A program made the translations under genes and the position numbers. A stretch of 64,000 nucleotides of DNA, taken from Halorussus aquaticus. Its GTDB lineage: Archaea; Halobacteriota; Halobacteria; Halobacteriales; Haladaptataceae. This document shows, piece after piece, positions 46,519 through 56,249 of this stretch (positions within the stretch are counted from its first letter, which is position 1; the number at the start of each line of letters is the position of its first letter). The stretch covers positions 496,001 to 560,000 of the forward strand of contig NZ_CP100400.1 in the NCBI RefSeq assembly GCF_024218795.1, read 5' to 3'. Under the pieces are notes generated by a model. The model saw only the letters and a list, made by a program, of their open reading frames with translations. It ran no database searches and was not told where the DNA came from.

Positions 46519-46713
46519 TCACTGCTGGACGGCCGGAGCGACCGGCGTCTCGGACGGCGTCCGGACGAACATCGCGTGACCGATCATCCCGACCGAGACC
46601 ATGCCAGCGAGCGGGACCGCGGTCGTGAGACCGAATCCGACGACGGTGAGGAGGGCAGTCAGGCCGAGGAGTGCGAGCGGGATCAGACCGAGAATCAGAT
46701 CGTAATAATTCAT
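46519..46713 (-). CDS. Small two-helix membrane protein
   Basis: 64 residues starting MNYYDLILGLIPLALLGLT. Two hydrophobic segments (residues 5-27 and 30-50) and a Pro-rich tail. A TATA-like GATTTATATAC on this strand (46738-46748) lies about 30 bases upstream of the ATG, a strong sign that the gene is real. It occurs widely in haloarchaea in my recollection; no function known. Confidence 0.7.
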   Translation of the reverse strand: MNYYDLILGLIPLALLGLTALLTVVGFGLTTAVPLAGMVSVGMIGHAMFVRTPSETPVAPAVQQ

Positions 46714-47134
46714 CGTACTATATACAAAGCCACACGGGTATATAAATCTGTAGGGTTGGAGATGGAGCGGATGGGGGTACGTTATGCATAAGTTATGGCT
46801 CTCGCGAAAATACGAATCGGAGGGTCGAACCGGAACGTGACTGGTCGAACGATTTTCGTCGCTCGCGGCCGATAGCGTGGCCTATACGGGCCGAACGATG
46901 CCACGGCGAACCCGCGGTTCTGTTCGAGTGCCGTCACAGTCGGGACTGCAGTAGTCGTACTCTCCAGCGCGATATTCGGAACAGCATCGCCCGTAGCCGG
47001 ATGAGTAAATAGATGTGGCTAATTCTATTGAGACTGCTAGGGCGTGCAGGAAGACGGCCGCCGCGGCAACTGAGACCAGTTTCGGTAATCCGCGTTAGAA
47101 AGTGCGAGGGAGAAGACGGTCACGCGAGGTCAGA
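46714..47134. other. Gene-free region
   Basis: About 420 bases between the small membrane gene and the rtcB stop. It holds the TATA-like promoter of the membrane gene (46738-46748). Beyond that no supported gene or structured element is seen. Confidence 0.5.
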
Positions 47135-48616
47135 CTACCCTTTGATGTTACAGACCGGGAACGTCCGGGCGACCTTGTCGCCGATGCCGAGCGCGTCCGA
47201 GACCCGGACCACCTCGTCCACGTCCTTGTAGACGCCGGGCGCCTCCTCGGCGACGGTCGCGCCGCTCTGGGCCTTGACGTAGATGTGCTCCTGTTCGAGG
47301 TCGTCCTGCACGTCGCCGCCCCAGTAGTCCTGTTTGGCCTGCGTCCGACTCATCGTCCGGCCCGCGCCGTGGGCGGTCGAACCGAACGTGAGGTCCATCG
47401 AGTCCTCGCCGCCGCGGAGGACGTAGCTCCCCGCCCCCATGCTCCCGGGGATGATAATCGGCTGGCCCACGTCGAGGTACGCGCCGGGGACCTCCTCGTG
47501 GCCCGCCGGGAACGCGCGGGTCGCGCCCTTCCGGTGGACGTAGAGCTCTCGTTGTTCCCCGTCTTCCACGGTGTGGGTCTCCTTCTTGGCGATGTTGTGG
47601 GCCACGTCGTAGAGCAGGTCCATGCCCAGCGACTCCCAGTCCGAGTCGAAGACCTTCCCGAACACCTGCCGCGTGCGGTGCATGATGAGTTGGCGGTTCA
47701 CCCACGCGAAGTTGATGGACGCGCACATCGCGTCGTAGTAGTCCTCGGCGAGTTGGCTCCCGGCGGGCGCGGCGGCGAGTTCCTTGTCGGGGAGTTGGGA
47801 GAGCAGTCCAGCGTGAGCCTTCTCGATGTCCCGGAGGTAGTCGGTGCAGACCTGATGGCCCAGTCCCCTGCTCCCGCAGTGGATGAGGACGACGATCTGG
47901 CCCTCTTCGAGTCCGTAGGCGTCGGCCACGTCGTCGAGGTAGGTGTCGGTCACGCGCTGGACTTCGAGGAAGTGGTTGCCCGACCCGAGGCTCCCGATCT
48001 GGTTCTTCCCGCGGTCCTTGGCCTTCTGGGACACCTTCGAGGGGTCGCTGTCGTGGCGCACGCCCTCGTCCTCGCAGTGGGCCAAGTCCTCCTCGACGGC
48101 CCACCCTTCTTCGAGCGCCCACTCCATCCCGCGGTCGAGGATGGCCTCCACGGTGTCGATGTCGCCCTCTACGACCCCGCCGCCGCCGAGTCCGGAGGGA
48201 ATATTCGCGAAGAGGGCGTCCACGAGTTCCTCCTCGCGGCCGCGCACGTCGTCGTAGGTCAGGTCGGTCTTCATCATCCTGACTCCGCAGTTGATGTCGT
48301 AGCCGACCGCTCCCGGCGAGATACAGCCCTCTTCGGCGTCGATTCCGGCCACGCCGCCGACCGGGAAGCCGTACCCCTGATGGCCGTCGGGCATGCAGAC
48401 GTTGTACTTCCGGACGCCCGGCAGATGCGTCGAGTTTTTGAGCTGTTCGAGGGTCTTGTCGTCGGCTATCTGGTCGAGCAGGGTCTCGCTCGCGAGGACG
48501 CGCGCCGGAGCGCGCATGTCGCCTTCCTGCGGAATCTCCCAGACGTAGTCGCGGACCTTGCGGAGGGTGACCTCCCCCGCGTCGTAGGTGGTGTCTCCGT
48601 CGTCGTTCGCGGTCAT
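47135..48616 (-). CDS. rtcB: RNA-splicing ligase RtcB
   Basis: 493 residues. RtcB joins 2',3'-cyclic-phosphate and 5'-OH RNA ends, completing archaeal tRNA splicing. Signatures: MPDGHQGYGFPVGG near residue 76, GAVGYDINCGVRMM (metal-binding Cys and Asp), GSLGSGNHFLEVQ, HCGSRGLGHQVC, and FGSTAHGAGRTMSR around the guanylylated histidine. No intein is visible. The archease cofactor is encoded about 1.2 kb upstream on the same strand, with a DoxX gene between them. The rtcB start is five bases from the DoxX stop. Confidence 0.97.
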   Translation of the reverse strand: MTANDDGDTTYDAGEVTLRKVRDYVWEIPQEGDMRAPARVLASETLLDQIADDKTLEQLKNSTHLPGVRKYNVCMPDGHQGYGFPVGGVAGIDAEEGCISPGAVGYDINCGVRMMKTDLTYDDVRGREEELVDALFANIPSGLGGGGVVEGDIDTVEAILDRGMEWALEEGWAVEEDLAHCEDEGVRHDSDPSKVSQKAKDRGKNQIGSLGSGNHFLEVQRVTDTYLDDVADAYGLEEGQIVVLIHCGSRGLGHQVCTDYLRDIEKAHAGLLSQLPDKELAAAPAGSQLAEDYYDAMCASINFAWVNRQLIMHRTRQVFGKVFDSDWESLGMDLLYDVAHNIAKKETHTVEDGEQRELYVHRKGATRAFPAGHEEVPGAYLDVGQPIIIPGSMGAGSYVLRGGEDSMDLTFGSTAHGAGRTMSRTQAKQDYWGGDVQDDLEQEHIYVKAQSGATVAEEAPGVYKDVDEVVRVSDALGIGDKVARTFPVCNIKG

Positions 48617-48621
48617 ACTCG

Positions 48622-49725
48622 TCAGTTGGTCGTCCTGCCGGAATACGTTTCGCCATCGGTCTCGCTGCGGGGGGTATCGACAGACGCGCGCTCCCGTAGC
48701 CAGTCGTCAACCGCGAGCGGACCCGGTCCCGTGATGAACAGCATCGACACCATCCCGAAGAGGGTGACGTGGGCCAACACCGGGTCGTCGGCCAGCCCGA
48801 ACAGCGTCAGGGTCAGCATCGTGAACGCCGTCGCCGCGGTGGCTCGGGTGAACAGGCCGACGAACAGCGCGAATCCGACGGCCATCTCGGTCAGTCCCGC
48901 GCCGACGACCCAGAGACCGGGGTCCACGGGGACCACGGCCGTCAGGTCGTACTTCTCGACCACCGCGAGCGCCGGGCCGGGCGCGAACAGTTTCTGCGTG
49001 AATCCGAGGTAGAAGAAGTTGAACCCGAGTGCGAGTCGGACCAGCGTCGGGGCGTAGTCGTCGTACGGTTCGGTTCTGGCGTTCAGCCACGACGCCGCCC
49101 CGTGAACCGGGTCGAGGCGACCGTAGAGGGTCCCCTCCGCGTCGGCGACTCGCTGGAGCATCTGGTCGGCGCTGGGTCGGCCGCCCCCGAGGAGGACGAG
49201 CGCGAGGAACCCGCCGACGTACTCGCTGGCGAGGACGAGCGCGGGGGCGGCCAGCAGGCCGGAGACGTAGACGAGTAGGCCGACCAGTGCGACCACCCGC
49301 GTCGCCAGTCCGAACAGCAGGAGGAAGCCGATGCCGACCTGCAGGACTCGCGCCTCGGCGTGGACGATCGGACTGAAGAAGTAGCCCGCGAACCCCGCGC
49401 CGACGAGCGGAAGCCCGATGGAGAGTCTGAGCATCCACGGGACGAGGTCGACGTAGCCCCGGAGCGTCTCGCGCAGGACGTCGAAGTCGCGCTCGGCCGG
49501 GCGGAACCGGAGGTAGGCGACCAGCGCGGCGACGACCGCGAGCGCACCGCCGCCGAGGAGCGCGGCGTTGAACGGGTCGGCGACCACGTCCAGCAGGAAC
49601 CCGAGCGCGTCCTTCACGTCGGCCGCGCTATCGACCACGTACCGGACGTGCGCGCTTGCTGTCCCGGAGACCGAGAGGAGCAGGACCGCGAACGAGAGTG
49701 AGAGCGTCGGACGTCGCCAGTTCAT
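48622..49725 (-). CDS. DoxX family membrane protein
   Basis: 367 residues. A cleavable-looking N-terminal hydrophobic segment (LSLSFAVLLLSVSGTASAH) precedes about eight membrane helices. VRLALGFNFFYLGFTQKLFAP and LTEMAVGFALFVGLF are typical of DoxX-type proteins, small quinol-linked membrane subunits or related redox proteins; this one looks like two DoxX-like halves fused. Function unknown. It lies between rtcB and archease on the same strand, which may be coincidence. Confidence 0.8.
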   Translation of the reverse strand: MNWRRPTLSLSFAVLLLSVSGTASAHVRYVVDSAADVKDALGFLLDVVADPFNAALLGGGALAVVAALVAYLRFRPAERDFDVLRETLRGYVDLVPWMLRLSIGLPLVGAGFAGYFFSPIVHAEARVLQVGIGFLLLFGLATRVVALVGLLVYVSGLLAAPALVLASEYVGGFLALVLLGGGRPSADQMLQRVADAEGTLYGRLDPVHGAASWLNARTEPYDDYAPTLVRLALGFNFFYLGFTQKLFAPGPALAVVEKYDLTAVVPVDPGLWVVGAGLTEMAVGFALFVGLFTRATAATAFTMLTLTLFGLADDPVLAHVTLFGMVSMLFITGPGPLAVDDWLRERASVDTPRSETDGETYSGRTTN

Positions 49726-49791
49726 ATCGCGTTCGACGCCCCCGCCCGCCGTAAAAGCCGGGTCTCGTTCACGGTCGATGCCCGGCCTCGC

Positions 49792-50223
49792 TCACACGTC
49801 GAAGACGACGTAGGCCCGCCAGCCCTCGTCGGTCTCCTCCAGCGCCATCTCGGAGTACGTGACCGCCTTGAGGTCGCGGGCCGAGACGTCGGCGAGCGGA
49901 ACGCCGCGGGCGCTCCCCTCCAGCGCCCACTCTGCATCCTCATCGTCTGCCCCGCGGTCCTCTCGGACCTCGGCCTCGTTATCTACGGGGAGGACGGCGC
50001 GCACGTCGCGCTGGTAGATGAGTTCGTCCAGATAGTCGAACAGCAGCGCCTCGCGGCCCTCGGCCCGCACGTCGAACTCGAAGCGCTCGCCGCCCGCCTC
50101 GGGAATCTCGTCGCACATCGCCGCGGCCATCCCGTCGGCCGCCGCGGCGAACACCGCGTCGAGCGTCGGTGCGGTCGCCGCCACCGCCACGTCGGCGGTG
50201 TGGTCGCGGAGTTCGTAGCTCAT
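49792..50223 (-). CDS. Archease, RtcB cofactor
   Basis: 143 residues starting MSYELRDHTADVAVAATAP. The HTAD motif near residue 8 and the C-terminal DLKAVTYSEMAL strand are hallmarks of archease, which binds Ca2+ and promotes guanylylation and turnover of RtcB. An acidic insert (EVREDRGADDEDAEWAL) is haloarchaeal. The start at 50223 places HTAD in its usual position; the longer upstream frame is Arg/Pro-rich. Confidence 0.95.
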   Translation of the reverse strand: MSYELRDHTADVAVAATAPTLDAVFAAAADGMAAAMCDEIPEAGGERFEFDVRAEGREALLFDYLDELIYQRDVRAVLPVDNEAEVREDRGADDEDAEWALEGSARGVPLADVSARDLKAVTYSEMALEETDEGWRAYVVFDV

Positions 50224-50423
50224 ACTCCCACTCACGGAACGGCGCGGGAAAGGTTTCGCTATCTCGCCGACGGCCGGGCCACGGGTGGCGCTCAATAGTC
50301 CTCGGAGCGTCGTGGCGGAAACCGAGACCGGCCGCGGAGGCGTCGGCCGTCGCAAGTGTGCACGAGTCGGCCGTCCGGGACGGGGCGGTGGAATTATATT
50401 GACCACGGACCTACGCCATCCTA

Positions 50424-50915
50424 GTGAGCGTCAACGTCGATACCGAAATCGCTCGCCCCGGCGACGAGAGTCACGTCGATGCGGCGTGGGAACTCAAAGA
50501 GCGCATCCGGCAGGCCGAGGACGTCCTGAAACAGCGCAAGGGCTTTTTCACCGACGCCTACCGGCGCTCGACTGTCTACGTCCTCCTGACGCGCGACGGC
50601 GACGGCGACGAGAATCTGATGGGGTTCGCGGCGGTCCGACGCGACGGCTACATTCTATTTCTCGCGGTCGCGCCCGAATTCCGCGGTGAAGGCGTCGGTA
50701 AACGCCTCGTGGGACAGGTCGCGGAGAACCACGACAGCGTCACCTGTCACGCCCGCGCCAGCAACGAGAACGCGCTGGGATTCTACGAGCATCTGGGATT
50801 CGAGGTGGAGCGTCACATCGAGAACTACTACGAGGACGGCGGCGACGCCTACTACCTGAAACTCGGCGACGGCGGCGGCTTCACCGAGCGACTCTCGGAG
50901 TTCGTGCGCGGCTGA
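50424..50915 (+). CDS. GNAT family N-acetyltransferase
   Basis: 163 residues from a GTG start. ILFLAVAPEFRGEGVGKRLV contains the acetyl-CoA pyrophosphate-binding motif (R/Q-x-x-G-x-G/A); CHARASNENALGFYEHLGFE is motif B. RimI-like acetylation of protein N-termini is possible, but the substrate is not visible. A TATA-like TTATATT lies about 30 bases upstream, supporting the GTG start. It is divergent from the archease gene. Confidence 0.9.
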   Translation: MSVNVDTEIARPGDESHVDAAWELKERIRQAEDVLKQRKGFFTDAYRRSTVYVLLTRDGDGDENLMGFAAVRRDGYILFLAVAPEFRGEGVGKRLVGQVAENHDSVTCHARASNENALGFYEHLGFEVERHIENYYEDGGDAYYLKLGDGGGFTERLSEFVRG

Positions 50916-51073
50916 CGGCGGCGAGACCGGCGAGGCGGTAGAGCGAGTTCGAGCGGTTCCTGTTGGAGAGTCGAGTTCGAGCGCACGCTGTCGTCGGTCC
51001 GAGCGGATGCTGGCGTCGAATCCGTGGGGGATAGATAGCCTTAAAGACGCGGCCCGAGCATAGCCCAGACAGC

Positions 51074-52276
51074 ATGGAAGAGCGCACCCGAGCGTACCTC
51101 CGCGGTCGGTTCCGCGACCACTACCGCCGGAAAGAGTGGCTTCCCGAGTCGTCCGGCGACGCCGGAGGACGCGGGTCCGAGGAGACGCCGCCGCCGGACC
51201 CGGAGGCGCGCGAGTGGGGGTACATCCCGTGGACCTCGGGAGCGACGACGATGGTCCGCCACCAGTCGCTGCTGGAACTCGGCGAACTTGGCGACTTCCT
51301 CCAGCGCGAACGCCCGCGTCACGTCTACTTCTCGGCCGGGCGCTACGAGGACCCGGGTGCCGACGAGATGGAAGCGAAGGGGTGGCGCGACTCCGACCTC
51401 GTGTTCGACATCGACGCCGACCACCTCGAAGGCGTGGACCCCCAGCGGGACGCCTACGGCGAGATGCTCGCGGCGGGCAAGGCGGAGGTGCAGAACCTGC
51501 TGGACCTGCTGGAGAACGACTTCGGCTTCTCGGACCTGACGGTCGTCTTCTCGGGCGGACGGGGGTACCACGTCCACGTCCGCGACGAGGGCGTCCGCGG
51601 ACTCGACCGGGACGAGCGCCGGGAAATCGTCGATTACATCCGGGGCGAGGGCATCGAACGCGACGCCATCCAGCGCGTCGAGATGGGCGGCACCGCGACC
51701 CGGCGCGTCCTCAAGAAAGACGGCGGGTGGGGTCGCCGGGTCCACCGCGAACTCCTCTCGCTGGCCGACGAACTGCTGGCGATGGACGACGACGACGCGC
51801 TCGAACGCCTCAAGGAGTTCGACGGAATCGGCGACGGCCGGGCACGGACCATCCTCGGTGCGGTGTCGGAGGACTACGAGAAACTCGAAAGCGGGAACGT
51901 CGAGCGCGGCGGACAGGGCATCCGCGAACTGACGAAGGTGATGACCGAGAAGGTGGTCGCCGACCAGTCGGCGGCCATCGACGAACCCGTGACCACCGAC
52001 CTCCGGCGACTCATCCGCCTGCCGGGAAGCCTTCACGGCGGGACCGGACTCGAAGTGACCCGCATCCCGCGCGACGAACTGGCCGACTTCGACCCCCTCA
52101 GCGACCCGGTGCCCGAGACGTTCGAGGGCCACGAGGTGACCGTCGAGGTGACCGACCCGGGACCGGTCGAACTCCGCGGCGAAAGCTTTAGGCTCTCGGC
52201 AGGTGACGTATCGCTTCCCGAATACGTGGCCGTCTTCCTGATGGCGCGCGGCCGCGCCGAGAAGGGGAAGGAATGA
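51074..52276 (+). CDS. priS: DNA primase small (catalytic) subunit PriS
   Basis: 400 residues. The catalytic acids are in LVFDIDADHLEG (Asp112, Asp114); FSGGRGYHVHV (residues 159-169) binds the nucleotide. RIPRDELADFDPLSD is near the C-terminus, which has an acidic/Gly insert. It synthesises RNA/DNA primers with PriL, not in this window. Its stop overlaps a mini-ORF by ATGA, and a GINS gene follows, a conserved archaeal pairing of primase and replisome component. Confidence 0.96.
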   Translation: MEERTRAYLRGRFRDHYRRKEWLPESSGDAGGRGSEETPPPDPEAREWGYIPWTSGATTMVRHQSLLELGELGDFLQRERPRHVYFSAGRYEDPGADEMEAKGWRDSDLVFDIDADHLEGVDPQRDAYGEMLAAGKAEVQNLLDLLENDFGFSDLTVVFSGGRGYHVHVRDEGVRGLDRDERREIVDYIRGEGIERDAIQRVEMGGTATRRVLKKDGGWGRRVHRELLSLADELLAMDDDDALERLKEFDGIGDGRARTILGAVSEDYEKLESGNVERGGQGIRELTKVMTEKVVADQSAAIDEPVTTDLRRLIRLPGSLHGGTGLEVTRIPRDELADFDPLSDPVPETFEGHEVTVEVTDPGPVELRGESFRLSAGDVSLPEYVAVFLMARGRAEKGKE

Positions 52277-52391
52277 CGGACGGTACGAGAACCGACCGAC
52301 GCGACGACCGAGCGCGCGACGAAACGGCGACTACCCCCGACGAACTGGCACGACCGAACGTGACAGAACGACCATGACAGCACGACGATGA
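52273..52391 (+). other. ATGA stop-start relay between priS and GINS
   Basis: PriS ends in ATGA at 52273-52276. The overlapping ATG opens a 34-codon frame of low complexity, ending in a second ATGA at 52374-52377; that ATG opens a five-codon frame ending in a third ATGA at 52388-52391, whose ATG is the GINS start. Each overlap would allow terminating ribosomes to reinitiate, so GINS expression could be coupled to PriS although the genes are 111 bases apart. Confidence 0.5.
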
Positions 52392-53308
52392 ATCTGGACG
52401 AACTCCGCACCGTACAGAGCAAGGAACGGTCGAAGGACAGCCTCCAGCACCTCCGGGAGTCGTTCTACGCCGACGTCGCCGACTACATCGCCGACCTCAA
52501 GGACCAGCGAGACCGGGCGGCCGACCGCTCGGACAGTCCGTTCGACGACCCCGAGGTCAACCGACTGACCGACGAGATACACACCGCCGAGGACGTGGTG
52601 GAGGCCGTCTACGAGCGCCGGGTCGGCAAAATCGTCAAGCGCGCCAGCCTCGCTGCCGCGGGGATGCCCGCCGACGAGGAGGGGTTGACCGGCGAGGAAC
52701 AGGAACTGTTCACCGAACTGGTCGAACGCATCGAGTCCAACAAGGAGGAAGTGCTGGACATCCTCTCGGGCGAGGCCGACGGCGTCGAGTCGGCCGCCGC
52801 GGAGTCCGCGGGCGTCGGCGAAGACTCGACGCCGGACCCCGCCGGACCGTCCGGCGCGGGGGCCGCACCCGACCCCGGTGACGCCCCCACGGCCAGCGCG
52901 AGCGCGTCGAACGAGGACGTGAGCGCCGCCGACGTGATGGGCGGCGACGACGGCGCGACGGACGCGGTGTCCGCCTCGGCGAGCGCCGATTCGTCCAGCG
53001 CCGACTCGACGCCGACCTCCGGCGAGTCGGACGCGGACGGCGCGCGCCCGGCCACCGCGGAGGCGGCCGCAGTCGCCGACACCGACGCGGAGCAGTCGGC
53101 CGAGAGGGAGGGCGAGGCGTCGGAGTCCGACTCGGATCCCCTCGACGGTCTGGCCGAGCGAACGACGGTCCGTCTGACCGACGACGTGGGCGAGATTCTC
53201 GGCGTGGACGAGCGCACCTACGACCTCGCCAGCGAGGACGTGGTGACGCTGCCCGAAGCGAACGCCGAACCGCTCGTGGAACGCGGTGCGGCCGAGAGAC
53301 TTGAGTAG
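52388..53308 (+). CDS. GINS complex subunit (Gins51-type)
   Basis: 306 residues. The N-terminal helical A-domain is clear (MNLDELRTVQSKERSKDSLQ, LRESFYADVADYIADLKDQ, IHTAEDVVEAVYERR). A long disordered Ala/Ser/Asp linker (about 130-240) follows, and a C-terminal small B-domain (TVRLTDDVGEILGVDERTYD, LASEDVVTLPEAN) completes the Gins51 order. GINS joins MCM and GAN/Cdc45-like protein in the archaeal replicative helicase. The long linker is typical of haloarchaea. It follows priS, probably in one transcript. Confidence 0.92.
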   Translation: MNLDELRTVQSKERSKDSLQHLRESFYADVADYIADLKDQRDRAADRSDSPFDDPEVNRLTDEIHTAEDVVEAVYERRVGKIVKRASLAAAGMPADEEGLTGEEQELFTELVERIESNKEEVLDILSGEADGVESAAAESAGVGEDSTPDPAGPSGAGAAPDPGDAPTASASASNEDVSAADVMGGDDGATDAVSASASADSSSADSTPTSGESDADGARPATAEAAAVADTDAEQSAEREGEASESDSDPLDGLAERTTVRLTDDVGEILGVDERTYDLASEDVVTLPEANAEPLVERGAAERLE

Positions 53309-53396
53309 TCGGTTTTAGCACCCGAAGAATCAGCAGTCGCTACGCTCAGGTCTGTCGTTCTATTCTCGAAAAATTGCTACAACCATATGAGTACAC

Positions 53397-53470
53397 CGCA
53401 GTCCGCCGTGAGCGAGCGGACCAAGGAATCCTCGAACGAGGCCCGAACGAAGTGAGGGCCGAGTGAGGGG
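53397..53470. repeat. Haloarchaeal-type intergenic sequence with repeated GAGCGAGCGG/GAACGAAGTGAG words
   Basis: GTGAGCGAGCGGACC, then CGAACGAGG and CGAACGAAGTGAGGGCC, occur in this convergent spacer. Short words like these recur between haloarchaeal genes, often near gene ends. No protein is encoded. Role unknown. Confidence 0.35.
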
Positions 53471-53493
53471 GTGACGCCGTGTTTTTGGTGGAG

Positions 53494-53536
53494 CTTTTAC
53501 AAGGGCGGCGCGTTCGTGCGTCGCCCGCAGTAAAAG
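53494..53536. terminator. Long imperfect hairpin between convergent GINS and cdc48
   Basis: CTTTTAC (53494-53500) pairs with GTAAAAG (53530-53536), and GGGCGGCGCG pairs with the inner TGCGTCGCCC arm around a short TTCG loop. It ends four bases before the cdc48 stop and is downstream of GINS, so it could end transcripts from both sides. A GTTTTTGG run lies just before it on the plus strand. Confidence 0.45.
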
Positions 53537-53539
53537 GTC

Positions 53540-55801
53540 CTACTGGAACGTCCGGCCCAGTTGGTCCTTCTCGGCCTCGGGGTCGGCCGAGTCGAACTGC
53601 TCTTCGATCTCCTCGTAGCGCTCTCTGGTGTCCTCGGTGACGCTCGGCGTCACCTCGCCGAGCGCCTGCTCGAAGTGGTCGGCGTCGATGCGGACGTTCC
53701 CGACGCTCTCGTCGATGTCCTCGGGGTCCACGCTGTTGATGAACTCCCGGCTGGCGGCCATCGACGCCTCGCGGGTGACGGCTTCGATGTCCGCGCCGAC
53801 GTAGCCGTCGGTCTGTGCGGCCAACTCGTCGAGGTCCACGTCGTCCGCGAGCGGTTTGTCGCGGGTGTGGACCTCGAAGATGGCGCGGCGAGCGTCCTCG
53901 TCGGGCACCGGCACGTGGACGTGACGGTCCAGGCGTCCGGGCCGCAGGAGCGCGCTGTCGATGAGGTCCGGTCGGTTCGTGGTGGCGACGACCACCACGT
54001 CTTCGAGTTCCTCCAGTCCGTCCAGTTCCGTGAGGAGCTGGGAGACCACGCGCTCGCTGACCTCGGAGCCGCCGCCCTGTCCGCCGCCGCGTTCGCCCGC
54101 GATGGAGTCTATCTCGTCGAAGAACACCACGGTCGGGGCGTTCTCGCGGGCCTTGCTGAACATCTCGCGGACGCCCTTCTCGGACTCCCCGACCCACTTG
54201 CTGAGGAGCTCGGGGCCCTTGATCGAGATGAAGTTGCTGTCGCTCTCGTTAGCGACGGCCTTCGCCATCAGGGTCTTGCCGGTTCCGGGCGGCCCGTACA
54301 TCAGCACGCCCTTGGCGGCCTCCATGTCGAGCGTCTCGAACACCTCGGGGTAGTCCAGCGGCCACTGGATGGTCTCCCGGAGGCGTTCTTTGGTGTCCTC
54401 GAGTCCGCCGACCTGATCCCACGTCACGTCGGGGACTTCCACGAACACTTCGCGGAGCGCCGAGGGTTCGATTCCCTTCAACGCCTCCTTGAAGTCCCGT
54501 TCGGTGACCTGCAGCGAGTCCAGCACGTCGGCCGGAATCTCGTCGGATTCGAGGTCGATCTCGGGACGGATGCGACGGAGCGCGTTCATCGCCGACTCCT
54601 TCGAGAGGCTCTCCAAGTCCGCGCCGACGAATCCGTGCGTGTTGTCGGCGTACTCTTCGAGGTCGATGCCGTCGGCGAGGGGCATCCCGCGGGTGTGGAC
54701 CTGCAGGATTTCGAGGCGACCCTCGCGGTCCGGGACACCGATGTCGATTTCGCGGTCGAATCGTCCGGGGCGACGGAGCGCGGGGTCGATGGCGTCCACG
54801 CGGTTCGTGGCCGCGATGACGGTGACCTCACCGCGCTCTTCGAGACCGTCCATCAGCGAGAGCAGTTGGGCGACGACGCGTCGTTCCACGTCGCCACCGG
54901 CCTCCTCGCGCTTGGGCGCGATGGAGTCCAGTTCGTCGATGAAGATGATGGCCGGTGCGTTCTGCTCGGCCTCCTCGAACACTTCGCGGAGCTTCTCCTC
55001 GGACTCCCCGTAGTACTTCGACATTATCTCGGGACCCGAGATGGTCTGGAAGTGCGCGTCGATTTCGCTGGCGACGGCCTTCGCCATCAGGGTCTTGCCG
55101 GTCCCCGGCGGGCCGTGGAGCAGCACGCCCTTCGGCGGGTCGATGCCGAGGCGACTGAACAGCTCGGGGTGACGCATCGGCAGTTCGATCATCTCCCGGA
55201 CCTGTTCGAGTTCGCCTTCGAGACCGCCGATGTCCTCGTAGGTCACGCTGGGGGTGCCTTCGCCGCCAGCGCCGCCCTGCGCGATTTCCTCGGCGGCGCG
55301 CTCGCTGACGTTTATCTCGGTCGAGTCGGTGACGACGACCGTCCCCTCGGGGTTCGTGCTGGCGACCTTCAGCGGGATGGACTGTCCGGAACCCATCCCC
55401 ATGAGGCCGAAGCCGAACGGGACGTTCTGGCCCTGCGTGATGGCCTGTCCGCTGAGCTTGTCCCGGATGTGGGGCGTGATGTCGCCCCGAATCTGGAGAT
55501 TCTGGGGGAGCGCGATGGTGACCGAGGTGGCGGGCTTCACGTCCGCCTTCTCGATGCTGACCTTGTCGTCGATGCCGACGCCCGCCTCCTGACGGAGTTG
55601 GCCGTCGATTCGGACGACGCCGCGGCCCTCGTCCTCGGGGTATCCGGGCCAGACTCGGGCGACCGCCCGACTCTGGTTCTTCCCCTCGATGACGATGTAG
55701 TCGCCGTTTTCGACGCCGAGTTCGTGCATGGACTGGCGGTCCACGGCGGCGAGTCCGCGACCGGCGTCTTTCTGTTTTAACGGCTTGACAGTGAGTTTCA
55801 T
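53540..55801 (-). CDS. Cdc48/VAT-type AAA+ ATPase
   Basis: 753 residues. The N-terminal double-psi-barrel and second sub-domain ([20 protein letters not shown] onwards, 1-180) are followed by the D1 ATPase (Walker A GPPGTGKT at 230-237, [15 protein letters not shown] near [10 protein letters not shown]) and D2 (Walker A 503-510, [24 protein letters not shown]). It unfolds and extracts proteins, feeding the proteasome. Its start overlaps the stop of a small upstream gene (ATGA), so both are co-translated. Confidence 0.97.
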   Translation of the reverse strand: MKLTVKPLKQKDAGRGLAAVDRQSMHELGVENGDYIVIEGKNQSRAVARVWPGYPEDEGRGVVRIDGQLRQEAGVGIDDKVSIEKADVKPATSVTIALPQNLQIRGDITPHIRDKLSGQAITQGQNVPFGFGLMGMGSGQSIPLKVASTNPEGTVVVTDSTEINVSERAAEEIAQGGAGGEGTPSVTYEDIGGLEGELEQVREMIELPMRHPELFSRLGIDPPKGVLLHGPPGTGKTLMAKAVASEIDAHFQTISGPEIMSKYYGESEEKLREVFEEAEQNAPAIIFIDELDSIAPKREEAGGDVERRVVAQLLSLMDGLEERGEVTVIAATNRVDAIDPALRRPGRFDREIDIGVPDREGRLEILQVHTRGMPLADGIDLEEYADNTHGFVGADLESLSKESAMNALRRIRPEIDLESDEIPADVLDSLQVTERDFKEALKGIEPSALREVFVEVPDVTWDQVGGLEDTKERLRETIQWPLDYPEVFETLDMEAAKGVLMYGPPGTGKTLMAKAVANESDSNFISIKGPELLSKWVGESEKGVREMFSKARENAPTVVFFDEIDSIAGERGGGQGGGSEVSERVVSQLLTELDGLEELEDVVVVATTNRPDLIDSALLRPGRLDRHVHVPVPDEDARRAIFEVHTRDKPLADDVDLDELAAQTDGYVGADIEAVTREASMAASREFINSVDPEDIDESVGNVRIDADHFEQALGEVTPSVTEDTRERYEEIEEQFDSADPEAEKDQLGRTFQ

Positions 55802-56043
55802 AGTCCCACCTCGATAGTGAGGACGCCGTTCGTGATAAACGCTTCCGCCCCGCCGTCGGGCAGTTGGAGCTCTATCTGGCGGGTACCGTCCTCGTCCTCG
55901 AAGACCACGATGGCCTCGTTACCGAGGACGTCCACGGACGCCTCGCCCGCGTCGCCGAGGTCGGCCACGAGAACCTCCTCGTCGCCGTAGTCGTAGCGCC
56001 GGGCGAACACGTCGTCTCGTTCGGTGATGTGCTTCAATGACAT
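55798..56043 (-). CDS. Small Hsp20-like protein upstream of cdc48 (DUF7127 type)
   Basis: 81 residues starting [19 protein letters not shown]. Beta-rich pattern ([46 protein letters not shown]) similar to the alpha-crystallin core but shorter. I recall it as DUF7127, conserved in haloarchaea beside cdc48. The four-base overlap suggests it is a partner or substrate adaptor of Cdc48; this is inference. Confidence 0.85.
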   Translation of the reverse strand: MSLKHITERDDVFARRYDYGDEEVLVADLGDAGEASVDVLGNEAIVVFEDEDGTRQIELQLPDGGAEAFITNGVLTIEVGL

Positions 56044-56249
56044 TTGATGCTAACTACAGGTTAGGGTCTATACTACTTAAGCCTTTCTCTGAAAAACCGC
56101 GGTAAGGCGTCGGGGTAGTCGATTAGAGACGAATTGCGGTTCAAGAAATACGTCGGCCGGAACGCCATCGGGCCTCGCGAACCGTCTTCAGGGAGTCGCC
56201 CGAACCGCCGACCGGAGGTTTGTTGTCTCGTCCGCGCGAAGAGTTCGTC

